64,000 nucleotides of DNA, taken from contig CAMZMU010000107.1 in NCBI GenBank assembly GCA_947311845.1, positions 19,613,166 through 19,677,165 of the forward strand. The letters run 5' to 3'. Source of the stretch: Poa pratensis. Its lineage: Eukaryota; Streptophyta; Magnoliopsida; Poales; Poaceae. A program made the position numbers and the translations under genes. A model generated the notes under the pieces. The model was not told where the DNA came from, made no database searches, and saw nothing but the letters and a program-made list of their open reading frames with translations. Shown here piece by piece: positions 22,455 to 33,179 of the stretch (position 1 is its first letter; every line of letters begins with the position of its first letter).

Positions 22455-22472
22455 TCCCCGGCAACGGCGCCA
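22455..22472 (-). other. Element B primer binding site (tRNA-Asp)
   Basis: Same 18-nt TCCCCGGCAACGGCGCCA as in element A, 11 bp from the LTR start at 22484. Confidence 0.9.
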
Positions 22473-22483
22473 GAAAAGTATCT

Positions 22484-23991
22484 TGATGGCTCCCAAGTGC
22501 AGGAGATCAATTGTAGTACCTTTCAATTAGAAAAGGTTGTCGAACCCACGAGGAGCTGAAGGTATTGGTTAGTAAGATTGATAAATAAAACAATAAAAGA
22601 TGCAGTGTTTTTGGTATTTTCAGTTGTATAATTGCAAGCAGATAACAATAGTAGCAAGTGAAAGCTCTCAAAGAGAGAAAGCCCAATCCTCTTATGTGGC
22701 AAGAGGACAAGCTCAAGTGATGTGTAACTTATATGTGGCAAACGTTCCCGAGGGCGGCATGGATGATGCTAGGCATAGAGATTTATTAAACAACACGTTG
22801 AATATCTTGTCAAGTTTTAATCCTCTTTGGACGGAGCCATAATTAGGTATAGCTAAATAAATAAACTACAACCCCTTATGATGGATCATGTGGCCAAGCA
22901 AATGACTGCACAAGAATTATTAAGACCTAAAGTCCCACCATAGCATTACACTCTAAGGTCCCCGATACTAATACCCTCATAATATAACTTCATGACTCGG
23001 TCTCAGGTTTACGTGTCCTCCCAAGTCTCCATCAATTCATTACACTACGGTGTTCTCCTATGAGCCCATAAAGGTGAAGTGTTGTGCAGTCGACGTTCGC
23101 ACAACACCATCATAGAATCACATAAAAGATAAACTCTTGACAAAATACCAACACATGTCATATATAAATCATTGCCAATTCATCCTATGCCCTCAGGAAC
23201 ATACGGGAACTACTCACAACGTGCGAACATGATGATATTCAGTGGCATAAGTGGTACAACACAATCTGAAATTATAACTTCACCACCAAATAATGACAAG
23301 TACTCAATCACAAACATGAATAGTAGCACAAGACAAGTATCTAGGGTATAGCAACTCTCAAACTGCGAGGGGAACGGAGTGGATCACGGTGATGATGATG
23401 GTGATGGTGCTGGTCTTGATGGGGGTGATGATGTAGAGGCCTCCTCCCACGCCAAGGAGGAGAGTGATGACGACGATGATTTCCCCCTTCTCCGGAGTTC
23501 CGGAGCAGCAGGATCTGACCCCCCTCGGAAGGGATCAGGAGTTTCGCCGCCGCCGCGACCTCGGATGGACTTGGAAAAATTAGGGCGTTACTTTTCGGGC
23601 GAGACGAAGGCGTCGATAAAAAGCCCCAGGCGAGGAGGTGCCCGAGGCACCTTTGGTGGGTCCCACGCGGCCAGGTACATGGGCCGCGTGGGCCACCCCC
23701 ATTTGGCCCTCGTGGCTCTCCTCTCTTCGGTCTTCTTCCCTCTGCCTTTCTCCCGATGAAAAACTGACGCAGTATTTTTCCTTTTTATTTGAGTCCTGTA
23801 GCTCCTGAAACATTAAAGACAAGAAAAAGGAGGTTTTCTGCCTCCCAGAAATTAAATACCAAAAATAGGGACTTTGTATGAAAGTCCCCAAAATCATCTA
23901 AAACATGTAGAAACAATCATATAATCATGCAAATAACATTCTAGTATGATACTAAAAGTTATATAAATGATGATATAAAATGCACGTATCA
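22484..23991 (-). repeat. Element B 5' LTR
   Basis: 1508 bp, TGATGGCTCCC...ACGTATCA in plus view, so TG...CA with a short TGAT/ATCA inverted end. The right edge is fixed by the resumption of Helitron sequence (CGTGGGCGCCGCGG) at 23992. The start of this LTR aligns distantly with element A's LTR start, so the two belong to one superfamily. Confidence 0.85.
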
Positions 23992-24605
23992 CGTGGGCGC
24001 CGCGGACGCGCGCGGAGCCGGGGTGGTCGCAGGCGGCGGCGCCGCTGCGTCTGGGTCGTCGGAGCGGCGCCGGCGGCCACCGAACGCGGCGGACGCGGCA
24101 AACCCAGGTCGGCGGCGATTCCGACGCGAGTCGTGCGAGCCAGCAGCCGATCTGCGGGGAGGAAGGAGAGGGCGTGGCGGCGGAGCTCTCCGTGTGGTCG
24201 GATTCGTGCGGGGAGGAGCGTGGCGGGCGCGCGCCGCGTCGGCGGCGCCGGGGAGCTCCGGGTCGCGCGGGGAGAGAGAAGAGGGGAGCGAGTTGTGCGG
24301 ACAATTTTCACGGAGCCCCCTGATGTATCCGAAATTTGCGAAACAGTCCTTTACGGGGTTTCCTGTAAAAAAATTGCTTCAAAAGTCGTGCGGGAGGGGT
24401 GACCGGCTGGTCACCGGCGCGACCGGCCGATGACCGGGCGACGTGTCAGCTTCCCATTGGTAGAAATTCGCTCGCACTGTAGATGTAAACAGTACATCGC
24501 GCGGGCGAGGACGTGGCCGTCTCCTGGCCGTCGGATGGTGCGGATCGAACGGCTGAGAAATTCGGGCGACGTGGACAGTACGAAGCGGGGGTGAATCTTT
24601 CCAGC
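23992..24605. repeat. Helitron ~1 kb unit, copy 1, GC-rich half
   Basis: Continues copy 1 after the A/B insertion. Nearly identical to 25061 to about 25630. Long open frames on both strands are a by-product of GC-richness; they show no domain and are not conserved as frames between the two copies. Confidence 0.85.
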
Positions 24606-25630
24606 AAGTTTGCGTTTCAAAAAATGTTTGTACTTTAAAATTGGGCAAATTGGGAAAGTTTAACGTTTTGAATTGTTTGCATGTTTGTAAAATAATTAGA
24701 TTCGAAAGAATGCTTAAATTTTAGAAGACTCAAATTTGAAATTTGGATCTAAATGCTCTAATATGTTTTGTGTTTTTTGTTACAAATTTGTCCAAATTTT
24801 GGCAATACAAAATAGTCAAGCATTTTTTTTCCTCTGTCATAAATAGTTTTTTTTTCTTGTCATTTTGATATATTTTTTTTATATTTTACGATGGTTTTGT
24901 GTAAAACTGTTTGCATTTTCTGTTTCTGGTTTAAAAAAAATGAAATCTGACATGTTGGGCCCACCGTGACGTCGGCGTGACGTCTGCAAGGGGAGGGCTT
25001 CCCACGGCGACGACGGCGAGGTCTACGGCGGCGGCGCACCACCGCGTTCTGGGACACGCGCGTGGGCGCCGCGGACGCGCGCGGAGCCAGGGTGGTCGCA
25101 GGCGGCGCCGCCGCTGCGTCTGGTTCGTCGGAGCGGCGCCGACGGCCACCGAACGCGGCAGACGCGGCAAACCCAGGTCGGCGGCGATTCCGGCGCGAGT
25201 CGTGCGAGCCAGCAGCCGATCTGCGGGGAGGAAGGAGAGGGCGTGGCGGCGGAGCTCTCCGTGTGGTCGGATTCGTGCGGGGAGGAGCGTGGCGGGCGCG
25301 CGCCGCGTCGTCGGCGCCGGGGAGCTCCGGGTCGCGCGGGGAGAGAGAAGAGGGGGAGCGAGTTGTGCGGACGATTTTTCACGGATCCCCTTGATGTTTC
25401 TGAAATTTGCGAAACAGTCCTTTGCGGGGGGTTTCCTGTAAAAAATTGCTTCAAAAGTCGTGCGGGAGGGGTGACCGGCTGGTCACCGGCGCAACCGGCC
25501 GATGACTGGGCGACGTGTCAGCTTCCCATTGGTAGAAATTCGCTCGCACAGTACAGCGCGCGGGGGAGGACGTGGCCGTCTCCTGGCCGTCGGATCGAAC
25601 GGCTGAGAAATTCGGGCGACGTGGACCTTT
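24606..25630. repeat. Helitron ~1 kb unit, copy 2 (uninterrupted)
   Basis: Full unit: an AT-rich half (24606-24979), an 81-bp stretch (24980-25060) absent from copy 1, then the GC-rich half. It ends just before the Helitron 5' terminus. The tandem duplication predates the A/B insertions, since only copy 1 is split. Confidence 0.85.
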
Positions 25631-25649
25631 CCGGCCTTTATATATTAGA

Positions 25650-26053
25650 TCACTAGCACTCTGGCTGTAACATAGGCATGCTTTCGAAACTCAGTCGGGA
25701 TACAGTATGTTTTTCTGAATTTTAAGATGCAACAGACTATGATTTCACTAGAACATAGCACTATATTTATCTCTAGTACTACTACTATGCAGTCAAGTTT
25801 AGCATAGCCTCTGCCCCAAAGTACAGTGACTAGTTACAGAAATACTCCGACAGTAGAGACCAGAGAGCACTCCCAAAAATGCAAACCAAAGTAAACAAAG
25901 CAGTCCTGCGAAACTAATACTAATGATACACCTGGAGACAAGTCATCTTTCAGCAGCCGGCACAGCGGATTGCTCGCTCTGCTGTCCCCCCAAGATAACG
26001 TATACACCCAGCGGAAGTCGCTTCCACCACACCACAGCAGCGGAAGAGTGGTA
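25650..26053. other. Downstream flank / 3' UTR of the TRM10 gene
   Basis: No gene. It follows the TRM10 stop on the minus strand and is AT-rich, consistent with a 3' UTR and flank. Confidence 0.5.
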
Positions 26054-28595
26054 CTAAGATTTTCCATTTTCACTTCTAACACAATGCTTTTTCTTAGCGA
26101 CATTGTCTTCTTCATCACCACTGCCACTATCATCATCATCATCATCGTCTACTTCCTCATCAATACACTTGTCAAGGTCTCCCTCATGATCTCCGTTTGT
26201 AGTCCCTTCAAGTGTAGCAGCATCGCCCAAGCTTGCTTCAACCTCGTCGTCTGCAGCTCCAGCTTCTCCCCGTTTCCTCTGCGGGATGACATGAAAGAAT
26301 GCGGTCTTCCAGTCCTTTGTCTCCACAAACTTTTGCATGATCTCAAACACTTGGTTAACCGTAAGAACCTGCATGATCAACGCACAAGGAGAGTCGATAA
26401 CCTTAAATTCTTGTTACAATTCTTCAAAGTACTCTGAAGCCAAGACTTAAGATCAGATATTATTCAGCAACAATTTTCACAAACTAGCATTGTAAATATA
26501 AACTGGCACCTAGACACACCAATGAAATGATTGACAGCTTGTTATAGTTTAAAATAAGCAGCAGCATAAAACACAGAGGGCTCCTCTGGTTGCTGCATTT
26601 AAATCTAAAAATAGTACTCTGTAGAAAAGCAGCAAAAACATGTGTGGTGTAATTTCCCTTTCTAAAATACTCTTCAGAATCTTATAACATGTTGAGGAAT
26701 AATGAGTCCTATGATAAGGGCATATCAATAACATGTGTGTTGTCCATAGTATTTGAAAGATATCAACATGTCGGTATCTTGGCACATTAAGGGCATATCA
26801 ATAACATAAAATTTGAAATAAAAACACAATAATAAACTGATAAGTCACAGAGGCTACGAGTCTATAATATTAACTGGGCAAAGCTAACCAAAAATAGAGG
26901 AGCATGAATATGCGCACCTGAGAACTCGACATCTTTAAATAATTTCCAATTGGGAGCTTGGCAGACTGAATGCCCTGATCAACTGCCTTTTTCTGTGTTA
27001 TGCCCTTCCATCTGTTCCGGTCCACCAGACCACCAATATATATTTTCGACATGTCTAGATCATCAAGCACAGTCTCAGCATCCGCTGTAAGATACACCAG
27101 ATTTTCTTTACAGTCTGCAAATGCTTCAAGATAAGGCTTGGACTCTTTTTCTATGATCCACTTATCAAAGCCAGGGATCCTTTGAACCTGGGTCCCCATT
27201 TCTCCACTGCAACCTGTCAACCATAGATGAGCCGGGGTTGCTGATCTTCCATTCACTGCATAGCAGTACATAATCTGTAACTTGCATTAGTTGACGGTTT
27301 GGATGTATTACTCAGACTAAACGTTTGTGAAGGTAGAAGTATCATGGTAGACAGACATTTAGATATACTTCAGTCCACAATAATGGATATGCTACTCTCT
27401 CTTCTTCTTTATTAGTTGATGCTGATATAGTGCATTTTGATTGAATGTCAGAACATTGTTCTACATGTTTTAGATAGACAAGAAAGAATTGGGTATAGCA
27501 CATCCATAATTAACATTTGATAGCAGTACAGCACAAATTGATAAGTTTTTTAGGCAAAATCATCATCGGTGCAAGATGCAAACCAAGAAATAGGACGTGT
27601 CACCCACAAAAATAAATTACTCCGTATCTATCTTATTCAATTCACTAAGAAACCAATTGTTTGAGAGAGCCTTTGTCTTGAAAATATTCTTACTGTTATT
27701 GCATTATCTTATTTATAGTGAAACAAGTTGAGAAGAGGTTGCTAATAAGAGACAGTTTGGTGGGGCCAATACCTAGGGAGATTGGTCAACTGGAAAATCA
27801 GAAATTGCTAATTTAGAGACAGAATGGTCTTAGTGGATTATTAACACCATTCATTTCCTTCAGACAGATACAATGAACCCACAAACCAAAACTAGAGTGA
27901 AAAAGGACTATTCATGCTTTTGCTACATCATACGAAGGAGCTTATCTAAACATTCAACGAATGCAACCTTCCCATCTAATGTTAATCTGACTATTAACTT
28001 CAGTTCACCAATTACAGCGACAAGGCCAGAAACTCCTCGCTTATGAATTAGCTACATACGAGCTAGCTTAAATCATCAAGAATCACGCAATCGCCTTTTA
28101 GTTCTCTTAACTCAAATCATCGATGTTACTTGGTGTGAGTTTAAAATAAAAATAGCGAGAAAAAGCGAGAAGAAGGGCAAGGGGAATTCACCTGCTGCGT
28201 GAGGCTGTGAAGCTCGTTGGGCCGCATGAGGTCGGCGAACTCGAGATCAAGCACCACCTTCTGCCCGGCGCCCTCGGCAGCACGCCGGAGCCTCTCCGCG
28301 CGCGCGCCGCGCTCCTCCACGCGCTTCCCCACCCGCTCGAGCCGCGTCTCCCTGCGCGCCGCCAGCATCCCTTCGCGCGCCTCCTCCGATGGAGCCGCGG
28401 CCAGCGACTCCTCCCACTCGCGCCTCCGCCTCTCAATGTCGGCGCGCCGGCGCTCCTTGTCGCCACCTTCCGCTCGGCCTTCCGCGCCGCCTGCCGCTCC
28501 TGCTTCAGTAGCTTCTTCCTCGCGCTCTTCGAAAGCGGCGGAGGATTCCCGTCCACCGAAACCGCCGCCTGCTTGCTCTCCGCGTCGTCAGCCAT
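26054..28595 (-). CDS. TRM10: TRM10-type tRNA (guanine-9-N1)-methyltransferase, exon 1 frameshifted
   Basis: This enzyme methylates G9 of tRNA with S-adenosylmethionine (SPOUT fold). Three exons on the minus strand: 28595-28192, 27274-26918 and 26368-26054, each junction with GT...AG. Exon 1 starts MADDAESKQAAV and has a basic coiled-coil part (KSARKKLLKQERQAARKAER), then KVVLDLEFADLMRPNELHSL. Exon 2 has YCYAVNGRSATPAHLWLTG, ENLVYLTADAETVLDDL, IGGLVDRNRWKGITQKKA and AKLPIGNYLKM. Exon 3 has LTVNQVFEIMQKFVETKDWK and an Asp/Glu-rich tail. Exon 1 is 404 nt; one base is missing near 28465, and 405 nt would restore the frame to exon 2 exactly. Exon 2 also lacks one codon (KIYIGG where homologues read YIIGG or YIVGG). 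It is either a recent pseudogene or carries an assembly error. Divergent from the phytocyanin gene. Confidence 0.9.
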
Positions 28596-29100
28596 CTCAA
28601 CGCACCGCCGCCGGAACCCTGAGTAGTTTCTGTCTTCGGAGAGGGGTTTGGGTTTCTCGTTGGATTCTAAAGACTAATGCCGCATGAGCGTAATCTGACA
28701 GATCCTTGACGTACTTCCTTAATACGTTTCTTCGGTAGGCATGTGCATTTCGGTGTGATCGGTCGGCTCCACCAATTCTACCCTCCGTGGGCCGTGGCCT
28801 GCCGATCGGCCCACCAGGCCATCGTTTGATGCAACTTGCGGCCCATAAAGCCCACAAGTGACCTCGTCAACGTAACTCGAACCAGGTCCAGCGTTCCAAA
28901 AAATCCAACGTCTCTCTTCTCAACTGCCCTCCGATCTCGCGCACGAACCCAACGTACTCTCCCTCTTCGCCGGCCCCTTTCAATCCAACTCCCTATTTAA
29001 ACAACTGCCACACACGCCACTCTAGTCTAAATCTTCCTGTGTCGATCCATAGATCTTGTTTCGAGTTTGGTCAGAGAGCTCCAAGTTTCCACATACTCCA
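28596..29100. promoter_or_regulatory. Divergent promoter region between TRM10 and the phytocyanin gene
   Basis: 505 bp separate the two start codons. TATTTAAA at 28994-29001 is a good TATA box for the plus-strand gene, about 100 bp upstream of its ATG. No clear TATA box serves TRM10, as is common for housekeeping genes. Confidence 0.6.
28994..29001 (+). promoter_or_regulatory. TATA box of the phytocyanin gene
   Basis: TATTTAAA, 100 bp upstream of the ATG. Confidence 0.65.
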
Positions 29101-29851
29101 ATGGCCAGCGTCCTCGCTGCTACGATCTGCGTTGTGCTCGCGGCGGCCTCGGTGCCGCCGTCGTCGGCGATGCCGGTGACGTACAGCGTCGGCGACGTGA
29201 GGGGGTGGACGCTCCCGTCGGGCAACGGCACCGAGACGTACAACCACTGGGCCAAGAAGAACCGCTTCCAAGTAGGCGACGTCTTGGGTAAGCAGTCTCT
29301 CTTACCACGTTTCGATTCTTGCAAAGCCTCTGTATCGTCTTCATTGATGCAAATATAGCATAATATATAACTGGTGCATTCCCGTTCTTGGTGGCGTATC
29401 AGATTTCAAGTACGCGAAGAACGACTCGGTGTTCCTGGTGAATCACGACGACTACAAGATGTGCAGCACGGCGAGCCCGGTGAGCCGGTTCACGGACGGT
29501 GACACCAAGTTCAAGCTGGACCGCACCGGCTTCTTCTACTTCGTCAGCGGCGTACCGGGACACTGCGAGGCGGGCCAGCGGATGATCCTGAGCGTCGTGG
29601 CACACTCCGCGCTCGCCGCCGCTCCGGCGTCTGCGCCCTCCGTCGGCGTCGGCGTCGGCAGCGCGTCCAGCCCGGTGTCGGCGCCGGCATCTCTGTCGTA
29701 CGGGTCCAGTTCTGGTGGGTCCACGCCCACCAGTTTCGGCCCGAGCCCGCTGGCCGAACCCAGTGGTGCATCCACGCGAGCCCTCGCGGCTGGTTTCTCC
29801 GTCGTAACTTGTCTGCTCGCCGTTGTCATCGCCATGATCGCGTTCGCGTGA
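29101..29851 (+). CDS. Phytocyanin, early-nodulin-like (GPI-anchored)
   Basis: A 211-residue plant cupredoxin-fold protein of the cell surface. Two exons, 29101-29287 and 29403-29851, with a 115-bp GT...AG intron. A signal peptide spans residues 1-23 (cleavage likely SSA/MPV). The plastocyanin-like domain covers about 24-129: TYSVGDVRGW, NHWAKKNRFQVGDVLDFKY, VNHDDYKMC, then GFFYFVSGVPGHCEAGQRM. His77, His116 and Gln121 match copper-ligand positions of stellacyanin-like proteins, but the Cys ligand is replaced by Ser111 (FVSG instead of YICG). Cys83 and Cys117 fit the conserved disulfide. Type-1 copper binding is therefore unlikely, as in early-nodulin-like proteins. A Pro/Ser/Ala-rich linker (probable arabinogalactan sites) precedes a hydrophobic C-terminus (LAAGFSVVTCLLAVVIAMIA) typical of GPI signals. 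Intact. Confidence 0.93.
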
Positions 29852-30046
29852 TGTTTGTTAGAAGAGGTTAATTTAGGTTCTCGATCTGTAGGAGTGTGTG
29901 TCATCGGTGTAGGATTAATGTTAGCATTGAGGTCTAGGTAATGTTAGATTGTTAGTGAGGAACTCCACATCGATCTGTCGGGTGACTGTTAGCAAATTAT
30001 ATAGGCGAAAGTGCGAAACCTTGATGTAATCCATTCGATCCACTGA

Positions 30047-30052
30047 AATAAA
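30047..30052 (+). terminator. AATAAA polyadenylation signal of the phytocyanin gene
   Basis: AATAAA in a T/A-rich context about 195 bp after the stop codon, a plausible near-upstream element for 3' end formation. Confidence 0.5.
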
Positions 30053-30270
30053 ATGGAAATAAGTTTCGCCTTATGTTGTTAATGTACGATCGCCGGTTTC
30101 CTGCGAGGAATCCAAAATGGTCGCTCTGGTTAGGCGCCGGCAAGCTTGATAACCCTGGTTGACTGCTTCCAAGCTTCCTATTTCGTTATAGAGGATTAGA
30201 GGATAACTCCAAATCCAAGCCTTTGCACAGGAATGCATGATTTCAACCTCCTCCACAACATTCATGATCA

Positions 30271-30986
30271 TCAGACAACATCAAACCGTGTGCCCTGTGC
30301 GACTCTCCCGGCAAGGTACTTCCTAGCATTGTCACGGGCCATACAGAAGAACATCTCTCTTTCCTCAGGCCGTAAAATAAGCATAGTATTATCCACACCT
30401 CTCGTGACCGGATCTATGACGAAGTCCTCAAGCCTGGTGGAGTTGTCGGCGATGTGAGCTGCGAGTTCGATCTCGCCCCGGGCCCCATGGAACCCCGTGA
30501 TGAGCACCCTCTTGAGATGATCGTGGCGACACGGAGGGATGCTCCTGATGGGCAACTTCTGATAATCTTGCAGCGGAAAGCTGTAACGCAGGAACTGCAG
30601 AGGTAAAAAGTAAAATAAGAGATTGACTAATGTAGAGGGGCCTAAGTTCAGATACAGAGTACTTATTAATTAAGTCGCTGTGATATAGGCAGGGACGGAG
30701 CCAGGAACAATGGACAAGGGGGGCCAATTGTACACTCCATATGTTAGAGGGGGCACAGGTAAAATTTAGGAAAGTTGGGGTCAAATCTGTAAGTTTTATA
30801 GGGGTGTTTGCAAGAGATCAGATGACGATAACTTACATGTATATCTAAATCCTCTAAAAGAGGAGCTGCTTTGAGGAAAGAAGCCAAAGATAGGAGATTG
30901 TCCTGACTGGGTGAACATAAATACAATTTCAACTGCAGATGCTTTAGATGAGAAAACTTGCTCACGCTCTCTGGCAAGTGAAGCAC
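30271..30986 (-). pseudogene. F-box/LRR/FBD gene, last two exons
   Basis: C-terminal part of an F-box protein (substrate receptor of an SCF ubiquitin ligase). Penultimate exon 30986-30837: VLHLPESVSKFSHLKHLQLK, FLKAAPLLEDLDIH, with TTTATAG before it and GTAAGT after it. Last exon 30594-30271: FLRYSFPLQDY, then the FBD motif CRHDHLKRVLITGFHGARGE, ELAAHIADNSTRLEDFVIDP, and ARKYLAGRVAQGTRFDVV with stop. These exons are intact and in phase. The rest of the gene lies at 47754-48563, beyond element E, which occupies the intron between. The intron 30595-30836 has a GGGACGGAGCCAGG-type repeat-like stretch near 30694. Confidence 0.85.
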
Positions 30987-31033
30987 CTATAAATGCAGGC
31001 ATAACAAACTGAGTTTAATATTAACAGTGCTTT

Positions 31034-32119
31034 TGTCGTGGTGGTGTCACGGCAGATGCCATAGGATGGCTTAAGTTGGGGGCTCGCTAGGACGTTGGGG
31101 ATCCGGGGAGGGTGGTGCGGGCTCAAGAAGCACGCATGAAGAACAACCAAGAACTCACAAGAACAAGCAAGAACAAACCAAACCAAGAACAACCAAAGCA
31201 CACCAAGATGTACCCTACTTCGGGGCCCTCTTGAGGAGGTAACACCCCTACTGCAGCACTAGCCTACTCTCTTATATCTCAAAGGGAACAAGTACAAGGT
31301 GCTCCTCGAGCTATATGAAGCAACAATGGTGAGAGCTCTAAGAGAAAGATGGAACAGGGGGAAAATGAGGCCTCTCCTTCGTCGTCCCTCGCACTGGAGG
31401 ATGTAGTGGTCTACTTATACACTAATCGGTTTACCTTTTGCCCCTGGCCGGAGATGATAATGGCATTGCCAAGAGGAAAAGGACAAGCCTCTGCCCCCTG
31501 TCAATCCAACGGCCGGACTGTCAGGCCTATCTTGCCCCTTCGGGCAATGGCAGCTGTAGCCCACCGGGTCTAGGTCACATCTCCTTTCCCGAAATGGCCG
31601 AGTCCACTCCTAGGTTGCTGCGCTCCCAGGAATCCCGTGGTTTGACCTGGCTGTCAAGTCCTAGCAGCCTATCTTGCCACTTCAGGCAATGCCAGGCGTA
31701 GCCCTCCGGGTCTAGGTTACATCCTCCTTCCCGAATTGGCCGAGTCAGCTCCTAGGTTGCTGCGCTCCCAGGAATCCCGTGTCTTCTGAGCCTCGGGCAG
31801 GAGGCCTGCAGGACCCGTGAACTTACTGACATTACTCGGCCCCTGTGCATTATCCGACATTACTGGTAAGCCAGGTTCTTCCAGGCAACCCGGCTAGCTG
31901 AGCCGGATCTCTTACAGTCAACCCGCTAGCTGAGCCGGATCTCTTCCAGGCAACCCGGCTAGTCGAGCCGGATCTCTTCCTCTGATCCGGTTAGACTTTG
32001 CCTGATGCCTCTTGGTCTTCCTGTCTTTAAATATGGTCCGGTCCGAGTGATCCGGTTTGTGAGACCCGGATTGACTTTCCATTCCACCTCTTTGCCTACC
32101 CGGGGGCAACTCCCCGACA
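31034..32119 (-). repeat. Element E 3' LTR
   Basis: 1086 bp, TGTCGTGGTGGTG...CTCCCCGACA. Nearly identical to the other LTR; a main difference is three instead of four copies of a 33-bp tandem unit (31881-31981). Confidence 0.92.
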
Positions 32120-32529
32120 GGTCCCCGAAGCTGGTGCGGTCCTACAGCCTCGGATGAAGGGCCGTAGCAGGTTAAAAAACCAACGCCTTTAACCGAATCC
32201 CATATCACCCAATCTTGTCTCAGGATTTCCTGGGACACTTGGCAGGGAATCTCTGCACAAAGCCTCATAATCCGGGTCTCTGATTTGACATGTCACTGAC
32301 AACATATTATCCGGATCCATCAGGTACTTGAGTGTTTTTGACTAAATGACCCCGCCTCCTCGGTTTCTGTGCTGACCGGCACACTTGATCCGCAGCACCG
32401 CTTCCAATTCTATGATCCACCGTGTGCTTGAAATACACGGCCACAGCTACGACCGCAAAGTTTTGGTTCACACCGATCCAGCCACATCCCGGAAATCGTG
32501 CGGTAGTGCGCCCGTTACCATCTAGGAGC

Positions 32530-32537
32530 TATAAATA
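32530..32537 (+). promoter_or_regulatory. TATA box of the antisense gene in element E (copy 1)
   Basis: TATAAATA on the plus strand, opposite to the element's own transcription, followed by a GC-rich leader. It is repeated at 34502-34509 in the duplicate. Confidence 0.65.
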
Positions 32538-33179
32538 GGGTGCGGGGTTCCTCTTCTTCTTCCCCGCACTCCCACTTCGAGAACTCCAACCGCGCCGTCG
32601 ACGCCGCCGCGATCTCGCCTTTGCGACCTTGCCGCGCCGGAGACCTCGACAACATCGGAGAAAAATCGCCGGAGCCGCGCACGCGCCGCACGCCGCCGTT
32701 TCTCCACGCGCTTCTTCTTCGCCGCGCCACAACCGTGAGTTCCTCTTCTTCCGGCCATGGCGACCTCGAGCGAGTTCTTCTTTCGCCGTGAACTTGCACT
32801 GGCTCTCCCTAGATTCACTAGCAAATGAGTCCATTGCCTCGCCTTAGTGCATTGCCTAGATCTCCTTTCTAGGTTTTGCGCTAGATTGCCCCAGATCGCT
32901 TGCCACTTCATGAACAGTTCCATCTTATTTTTACTCGGGATTTCATTCTTTTTTTACTGCTGCGGTAGATCTTTCGTAACCCTAGATCCTTACAAAAAGG
33001 TGTTTTTAGTTACTAGCCGAATCACTTCTCCGCAGTAATCGGGCAACTCTATCCGGGATATCCTTTACCGAATCCCTTAACAGATGATTCGGTTATACCC
33101 TTATCCGACTTGTTCTAGACTTGATATTCCACATCTTTTAACTCGGCTATGTCCGATTTCTTGCAGGACTGATTCGGAT

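Larger units (their letters stand above)
18537..23991 (-). mobile_element. Element B: Athila-like Ty3/gypsy retrotransposon, 3' third deleted
   Basis: Minus-oriented. The 5' LTR lies at 22484-23991, the PBS at 22455-22472, gag at 22418-21690, and protease, RT, RNase H and start of integrase at 21817-18537. The rest of integrase, the polypurine tract and the 3' LTR are gone, removed by the deletion that joins it to element A. Coding identity is good, so the element is fairly young. Confidence 0.9.
11747..25649 (-). mobile_element. Helitron-like element, non-autonomous, split by nested retrotransposons
   Basis: On the minus strand the 5' end is TCTAATATATAAAGG (25649 downward), preceded by A. 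The 3' end is a perfect 8-bp hairpin (GCGCGGCA, 2-base loop, TGCCGCGC), 8 spacer bases, CTAG, followed by T. A|TC...CTAG|T is the Helitron signature (insertion between A and T, no target duplication). Without the nested retroelements (12758-23991) it is about 2.7 kb. It contains a 227-bp tandem repeat and a ~1 kb tandem unit. No Rep/helicase coding was seen, so it is non-autonomous. Helitron family knowledge is established; the call is inferred from both termini. Confidence 0.7.

Noticed and set aside
12753..23995. CGTG at both edges as a target duplication of one 11.2 kb element
   Set aside because: The two end LTRs belong to different families, and the intact unit copy shows the flanks are 81 bp apart, so two insertions plus a deletion fit better.
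23980..25656. Long GC-rich open frames on both strands
   Set aside because: They overlap on opposite strands, shift between the two unit copies and show no domain. They result from base composition.
32515..32923. Minus-strand frames over the antisense gene leader (32515-32923 and 34487-34808)
   Set aside because: They mirror the GC-rich leader of the plus-strand gene, appear in both duplicates with indels and have no domain.
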